From positions 51,341-115,340 of the forward strand of contig NZ_JAJEPS010000010.1 of the NCBI RefSeq assembly GCF_020686965.1: a stretch of DNA of 64,000 bases, read 5' to 3'. Every line of letters starts with the position of its first letter. The first letter of the stretch is position 1. Source of the DNA: Hominiventricola filiformis. Lineage in GTDB: Bacteria > Bacillota > Clostridia > Lachnospirales > Lachnospiraceae. This document shows, piece by piece, positions 60,666-64,000 of this stretch. Below the pieces are notes generated by a model, which worked only from the letters and a program-made list of their open reading frames with translations, had not been told where the DNA came from and made no database searches. Both the position numbers and the translations under genes were made by a program.

Positions 60666-61825
60666 TTGTCTCTCTCCTGTCGATTTCCTTTCGGTGGCTT
60701 CGGCCCAAGAAACTGATAATAGTATGTCTTCAGCATTCCATTATAAATCTTCCGGTTCTTATCCGCTTTTTTCCCGATATATTTTTCCGTATCTTCGTAA
60801 CTGGTAATTAGATACATAGACCAGCTGTCCAGTGTACGGAACCGCTCTCCAATCTGGCTGTACAATCCCGGCAGTGCTTCCTTTTCTTCCAGACGTTCTC
60901 CATAAGGCGGGTTACTGATAATAAATCCATATTTTTTCGGATGAGACAGTTCGCTCACCGGCCGCTGCTGGAAATGAATCAAATGATCCACACCCGCTGC
61001 CTCAGCATTTTGTCTGGCTGCACGGATAATCTCTCCGTCAATATCATATCCCTGAATATCGGTTTCAATCTGGTCGTCTACCAGATCAAAGGCCTCGTCC
61101 ACCGCTTCATACCAGCCTTTTCTTGGCAGAAAATTCGTCCACTTCTCGGCGGTAAATGACCGGTTCATGCCCGGCGCCATATTGGCTGCAATCATTGCTG
61201 CCTCGATAGGAAACGTACCGCTTCCGCAGAACGGGTCTACCAGTATCCGATCCTTCTTCCATGGTGTCAGCAGAATCAGAGCCGCTGCAAGCGTCTCTTT
61301 GATCGGCGCTTTGCTCACCATAGTACGATACCCTCTCTTGTGAAGGGAGAGTCCCGTCGTATCCAGGCACACCAGTGCTTCATCCTTCATAAAGGAAATA
61401 CGGATTGGATACTCTGCACCGGTCTCTGGAAACCACTGAAGGCCATATACACCTTTCAGACGTTCCACCATGGCTTTTTTCACAATGGACTGAATGTCGG
61501 ACGGACTGAACAGTTTACTCTTCACAGAAGAAGCCTTAGCCACCCAGAATTTTCCGTCCGACGGTATATAGTTTTCCCATGGAAGGGCTTTAATTTTCTC
61601 AAAAAGCTCGTCAAAAGTAACAGCTCTGAATTTTCCTACTTTTAATAATACACGCTCTGCCGTACGGAGAAAAATATTGGCTCTGCAGACAGCCGCCTCA
61701 TCCCCGGCAAAGATTACCTTGCCATCCTCCACCTGTACGATCTCATACCCAAGATCCACGATTTCCTTCTTTAATACTGCCTCCAGGCCAAAGTGGCATG
61801 GCGCTACCAGTTCTATTCTGCTCAT
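60662..61825 (-). CDS. Class I SAM-dependent RNA methyltransferase, THUMP domain (RlmL/YpsC family)
   Basis: 387 residues. N-terminal THUMP region (about 45-160), then a Rossmann methyltransferase domain with VDPFCGSGTFPIEAAMIA and the catalytic NPPYGER, typical for N2-guanosine methylation of 23S rRNA. AAAGGA precedes the ATG. Confidence 0.92.
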   Translation of the reverse strand: MSRIELVAPCHFGLEAVLKKEIVDLGYEIVQVEDGKVIFAGDEAAVCRANIFLRTAERVLLKVGKFRAVTFDELFEKIKALPWENYIPSDGKFWVAKASSVKSKLFSPSDIQSIVKKAMVERLKGVYGLQWFPETGAEYPIRISFMKDEALVCLDTTGLSLHKRGYRTMVSKAPIKETLAAALILLTPWKKDRILVDPFCGSGTFPIEAAMIAANMAPGMNRSFTAEKWTNFLPRKGWYEAVDEAFDLVDDQIETDIQGYDIDGEIIRAARQNAEAAGVDHLIHFQQRPVSELSHPKKYGFIISNPPYGERLEEKEALPGLYSQIGERFRTLDSWSMYLITSYEDTEKYIGKKADKNRKIYNGMLKTYYYQFLGPKPPKGNRQERDK

Positions 61826-61895
61826 CTTATGTCCTTTCCGTTCTCCTCATTTCTCCTCTATCTTATCTGTCCCGTGAAAGCCTGTCAATCCCTTC

Positions 61896-62207
61896 TCAGG
61901 ATTTGTTGCCCTCAAGATATTTTCCGCGGTAGGCTCTGATTCCTCCTACAACAGACAGTGCCCGATATCCCTCTTTTTCCAGTTCTCTCGCCGCCTGCAT
62001 GCTCAGTCCGCCTCTCTCACAATACAGGATTGGAATCGTTGATCCAAGTCCCCGGATCCGTGCTTTCAGTGTCTCATATGGAATGCAGACAGCCCCACGG
62101 ACATGCATTCTACGATAGTCTGCCGGCTGCCTCACATCCACGAGAAGGTAGTTCCGGTCAAAAATATAACGGTCAATTTCCCTGGCTGAAATTGTCTCCA
62201 TAGACAT
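61896..62207 (-). CDS. Rhodanese-like domain protein
   Basis: 103 residues, single rhodanese domain. LLVDVRQPADYRRMHVRGA at the CH2A/B site and the active-site cysteine in PILYCERGGLSM. Sulfurtransferase or redox role; no fused partner. Independent gene between the methyltransferase and the small protein. Confidence 0.9.
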   Translation of the reverse strand: MSMETISAREIDRYIFDRNYLLVDVRQPADYRRMHVRGAVCIPYETLKARIRGLGSTIPILYCERGGLSMQAARELEKEGYRALSVVGGIRAYRGKYLEGNKS

Positions 62208-62276
62208 TTTCCTTTCTGATTACGCTCTCTCTTATATTCAGTCTATGCAGCCGCTCTTCTGTCCGTGTTACGTATA

Positions 62277-62305
62277 AGAGGGTACGCCACATGGCCGCAC
62301 CCTCT
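62277..62305 (-). terminator. Hairpin after the small K/S/N-rich protein gene
   Basis: AGAGGGT / ACCCTCT with inner G/C pairs; only a short T-rich tail (TTATA). Confidence 0.6.
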
Positions 62306-62316
62306 CTTTTCTTTCC

Positions 62317-62475
62317 TTAATATTCGCGATCTTCTGATTTGTTTTCTGTTCTGTTCTCAGATTTGTCCATAGATTTGTTCTGAGACTTGCTCTTGGAAGA
62401 ATTTTTTGCATTGCTGCAGTTTCTGGCATTTTTCGCATTGCTGCTCTTGTCTCTGGAATCACTCTCATAACTCAT
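62317..62475 (-). CDS. Small hydrophilic Ser/Lys/Asn-rich protein
   Basis: 52 codons from ATG 62475, with AGGAGG eight bases upstream, ending at TAA 62317. The sequence starts MSYESDSRDKSSNAKNARNC and continues with repeated S-K, N-K and S-E steps, without hydrophobic core, so it is probably disordered. An in-frame ATG six bases earlier is too close to the ribosome site. A 66-codon frame overlapping it on the same strand is a shadow. Small proteins of this composition are frequent in Lachnospiraceae; I know no function. Confidence 0.65.
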   Translation of the reverse strand: MSYESDSRDKSSNAKNARNCSNAKNSSKSKSQNKSMDKSENRTENKSEDREY

Positions 62476-62544
62476 AATCATTTCCTCCTGTAATATGATT
62501 TACAGCAGTAGTATGAGTCTTCTTCAGTCAAATTATACGTCGTT

Positions 62545-62988
62545 TTATCTCAAAAACTTTTTCACAAACCAGGAGATGGCCAGGAAAATCAACAGTACCG
62601 GTAACAGATAAATAAACAGCCCCAGTGCCATCACAATAATCGCAATAATCACCACAGCAATCAGCGCCATTACCAGCCCCGCTTTCCATCCGGTAAATGC
62701 ATGAACCTTTATCTGTCCATCTGATGACGTATAGCCGGAATCCTCTCTGCCGTCTTCGTCAATGGTGTATTCCACATTCGGAGTTTCCAAACCGGAAGTC
62801 TCAAGAATCGTCCGGGCAATCAGCCTTGGATCACCCAGCTCTCCCAGAACCTCCTGCTCACTTCTTCCTTTCATGATCTCCTGTTGAATATAATCTTCGT
62901 AATATCGTATATGATCCGCCAGCTCATAGTCGCTGACTCTTCCATATAATGCACGTCTTAAAGTGTCAATAAATGTCTGTCTGTTCAT
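62545..62988 (-). CDS. DUF1700 family membrane protein
   Basis: 147 residues. The N-terminal DUF1700 part (RRALYGRVSDYELADHIRYY, then EDYIQQEIMKG and EQEVLGELGDPRLIARTIL) is followed by two membrane segments and a short basic tail. Family members are often paired with PadR-type regulators, which is not the case here. Function unknown. Confidence 0.85.
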   Translation of the reverse strand: MNRQTFIDTLRRALYGRVSDYELADHIRYYEDYIQQEIMKGRSEQEVLGELGDPRLIARTILETSGLETPNVEYTIDEDGREDSGYTSSDGQIKVHAFTGWKAGLVMALIAVVIIAIIVMALGLFIYLLPVLLIFLAISWFVKKFLR

Positions 62989-63024
62989 ATCAATCTCCTT
63001 CTCATAGGCCGATTATACAAAAAA

Positions 63025-63054
63025 AAGACCATCTGGTCAATTCCAAATGGTCTT
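63025..63054 (-). terminator. Terminator of the rRNA-tRNA operon
   Basis: AAGACCAT / ATGGTCTT followed by eight T on the minus strand, just after tRNA-Arg(ACG). Confidence 0.9.
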
Positions 63055-63057
63055 AAA

Positions 63058-63131
<74 letters not shown>

Positions 63132-63179
63132 ATATATAATTTAGTAAGTAGATATCTGCATGATGGAAACTCACGCAAG

Positions 63180-63265
63180 TGCCGGCGACCGGGATCGAAC
63201 CGGTACGGGAGGTAAGTCCCGCAGGATTTTAAGTCCTGTGCGTCTGCCAGTTCCGCCACGCCGGC
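63180..63265 (-). tRNA. tRNA-Leu (anticodon TAA)
   Basis: Acceptor GCCGGCG/CGCCGGC, long variable arm, anticodon arm AGGAC with loop TTAAA. Confidence 0.93.
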
Positions 63266-63287
63266 ATCTACAGATTACTCTGTAAAA

Positions 63288-63360
63288 TGGGACCTATAGG
63301 GCTCGAACCTATGACCCTCTGCTTGTAAGGCAGATGCTCTCCCAGCTGAGCTAAGATCCC
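63288..63360 (-). tRNA. tRNA-Val (anticodon TAC)
   Basis: Acceptor GGGATCT/AGGTCCC, anticodon arm TCTGC-CTTACAA-GCAGA. Confidence 0.92.
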
Positions 63361-63391
63361 ATATGCAATTAAATGAAGCATACGCTTCAAA

Positions 63392-63465
63392 CGACCCGGA
63401 TGGGGTTCGAACCCACGACCTCCGCCGTGACAGGGCGGCGCTCTAACCAGCTGAGCCACCAGGCC
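63392..63465 (-). tRNA. tRNA-Asp (anticodon GTC)
   Basis: Acceptor GGCCTGG/CCGGGTC, anticodon arm CCGCC-CTGTCAC-GGCGG, discriminator G. Confidence 0.93.
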
Positions 63466-63507
63466 ATATAAAATATGCTCTTCAAGTTCTTACAGGTTCA
63501 TTATAAG

Positions 63508-63581
63508 TGGACCCACAGGGACTCGAACCCGGGACCATCCGGTTATGAGCCGGAAGCTCTAACCAACTGAGCTATGGGTCC
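63508..63581 (-). tRNA. tRNA with CAT anticodon (elongator Met, or Ile2 if lysidine-modified)
   Basis: Acceptor GGACCCA/TGGGTCC, anticodon arm TCCGG-CTCATAA-CCGGA. The CTCATAA loop and GGACC acceptor also occur in Ile2 tRNAs, so identity cannot be fixed from sequence alone. Not an initiator, because the C1-A72 mismatch is absent. Confidence 0.88.
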
Positions 63582-63585
63582 AAGA

Positions 63586-63658
63586 AGCCGATGATCGGAC
63601 TCGAACCGATAACCTGCTGATTACAAATCAGCTGCTCTGCCAATTGAGCCACATCGGC
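63586..63658 (-). tRNA. tRNA-Thr (anticodon TGT)
   Basis: Acceptor GCCGATG/CATCGGC, anticodon arm GCTGA-TTTGTAA-TCAGC. Confidence 0.93.
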
Positions 63659-63683
63659 ATATTTCAGCCCTTATTATAGGCAA

Positions 63684-63755
63684 TGACTCCAAGGGGATTT
63701 GAACCCCTGTTACCGCCGTGAAAGGGCGGTGTCTTAACCGCTTGACCATGGAGCC
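63684..63755 (-). tRNA. tRNA-Glu (anticodon TTC)
   Basis: Acceptor GGCTCCA/TGGAGTC, anticodon arm CCGCC-CTTTCAC-GGCGG. Confidence 0.93.
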
Positions 63756-63786
63756 GAATATAAAATTTTAATAGTTTTAAAAACCA

Positions 63787-63859
63787 GCTCCCCGAGTAGG
63801 GCTCGAACCTACAACACCACGGTTAACAGCCGTGTGCTCTACCATTGAGCTATCGAGGA
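63787..63859 (-). tRNA. tRNA-Asn (anticodon GTT)
   Basis: Acceptor TCCTCGA/TCGGGGA, anticodon arm CACGG-CTGTTAA-CCGTG. First tRNA after the 23S gene. Confidence 0.93.
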
Positions 63860-63935
63860 ATATGAAGATATTGTACCTTCAAAACTGCATACAGTCAATA
63901 CTTTTTCTTTCCAAAACCTTTACCCTAAACCTCTT

Positions 63936-64000
63936 GGTTAAGCCCTCGACCTATTAGTAACAGTCAGCTTCACGCATTACTGCGCTTCCACCTCTGCCCT
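63936..64000 (-). rRNA. 23S ribosomal RNA (3' end only)
   Basis: The minus strand ends with ACTAATAGGTCGAGGGCTTA followed by ACC, the conserved 3' terminus of Firmicutes 23S rRNA. The gene continues beyond the right edge. Confidence 0.9.

Noticed and set aside
62268..62468. 66-codon basic open frame
   Set aside because: Overlaps in another frame the small protein at 62317-62475, which has the proper ribosome site and composition.

Overview
The window reads as a chromosomal segment of a low-to-mid GC Gram-positive anaerobe, most likely a gut Lachnospiraceae (Blautia/Dorea/Ruminococcus type). The evidence is the strong AGGAGG-type ribosome sites, a class 1B dihydroorotate dehydrogenase pair (PyrK/PyrD), a CIRCE heat-shock operator, an HPr/Crh-like protein, DUF1700 and DUF5721-type proteins, and lipoproteins with Gram-positive lipoboxes. 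No phage, insertion sequence, CRISPR array or plasmid gene was recognised. Genus-level placement is an inference.

Layout. 1-3001: pyrimidine operon pyrF-pyrK-pyrD-pyrE (minus strand, pyrE cut by the window edge). 2998-4473: two-domain polyphosphate kinase 2. 4572-18795: a tightly packed 15-gene catabolic operon (minus strand) reading tctC-tctB-tctA, 2-hydroxyacid dehydrogenase, transaldolase, LacI regulator, KDPG-type aldolase, TIM-like isomerase, HpcH-like aldolase, EamA transporter, RpiB-like isomerase, split transketolase, iron alcohol dehydrogenase, LarA-like racemase. Two LacI-type operators exactly 120 bp apart lie in front of it. 19129-32226: cell-surface polysaccharide cluster (glycosyltransferases, rfbD, three acyltransferases, a CDP-glycerol transferase-like protein, a fucosyltransferase-like protein); two related palindromic repeats lie near its ends. 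32360-34313: LysR regulator divergent from a siroheme/4Fe-4S reductase-like protein. 34372-36756: acidic lipoprotein and glgB. 37403-42199: branched-chain amino acid ABC importer livKHMGF. 42309-47408: NlpC/P60 cell-wall hydrolase and a MacB-type ABC exporter with its adaptor. 47622-52073: ArsR metal sensor, Crh-like protein, DegV, M18 aminopeptidase. 52079-54982: htpG and a cytidylate-kinase-like gene, divergent around a CIRCE element. 55043-58393: tRNA-Leu, acyltransferase, thioesterase, and a PhoP/PhoR-like two-component system preceded by Pho-box-like repeats. 58907-59472: six tRNAs. 59590-62988: metallophosphoesterase, rdgB, rRNA methyltransferase, rhodanese, a 52-residue small protein, DUF1700. 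63058-64000: eight tRNAs directly after the 3' end of a 23S rRNA gene (minus strand), with no 5S between.

Most interesting system. The 4572-18795 operon has carbohydrate rearrangement enzymes (transketolase, transaldolase, TIM-like and RpiB-like isomerases) but no kinase and no dehydratase, and it is served by a tripartite carboxylate transporter. Several enzymes have substitutions at positions that normally bind phosphate or do catalysis: TIM-like S-to-G and GG-to-AL, RpiB-like His99-to-Ile, HpcH-like His-to-Tyr, LarA-like His-to-Asn. I infer an undescribed pathway for a sugar acid, possibly one in which a carboxylate takes the place of phosphate, analogous to transketolase-dependent sulfoglycolysis. 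This is a hypothesis; the substrate is not known from sequence.
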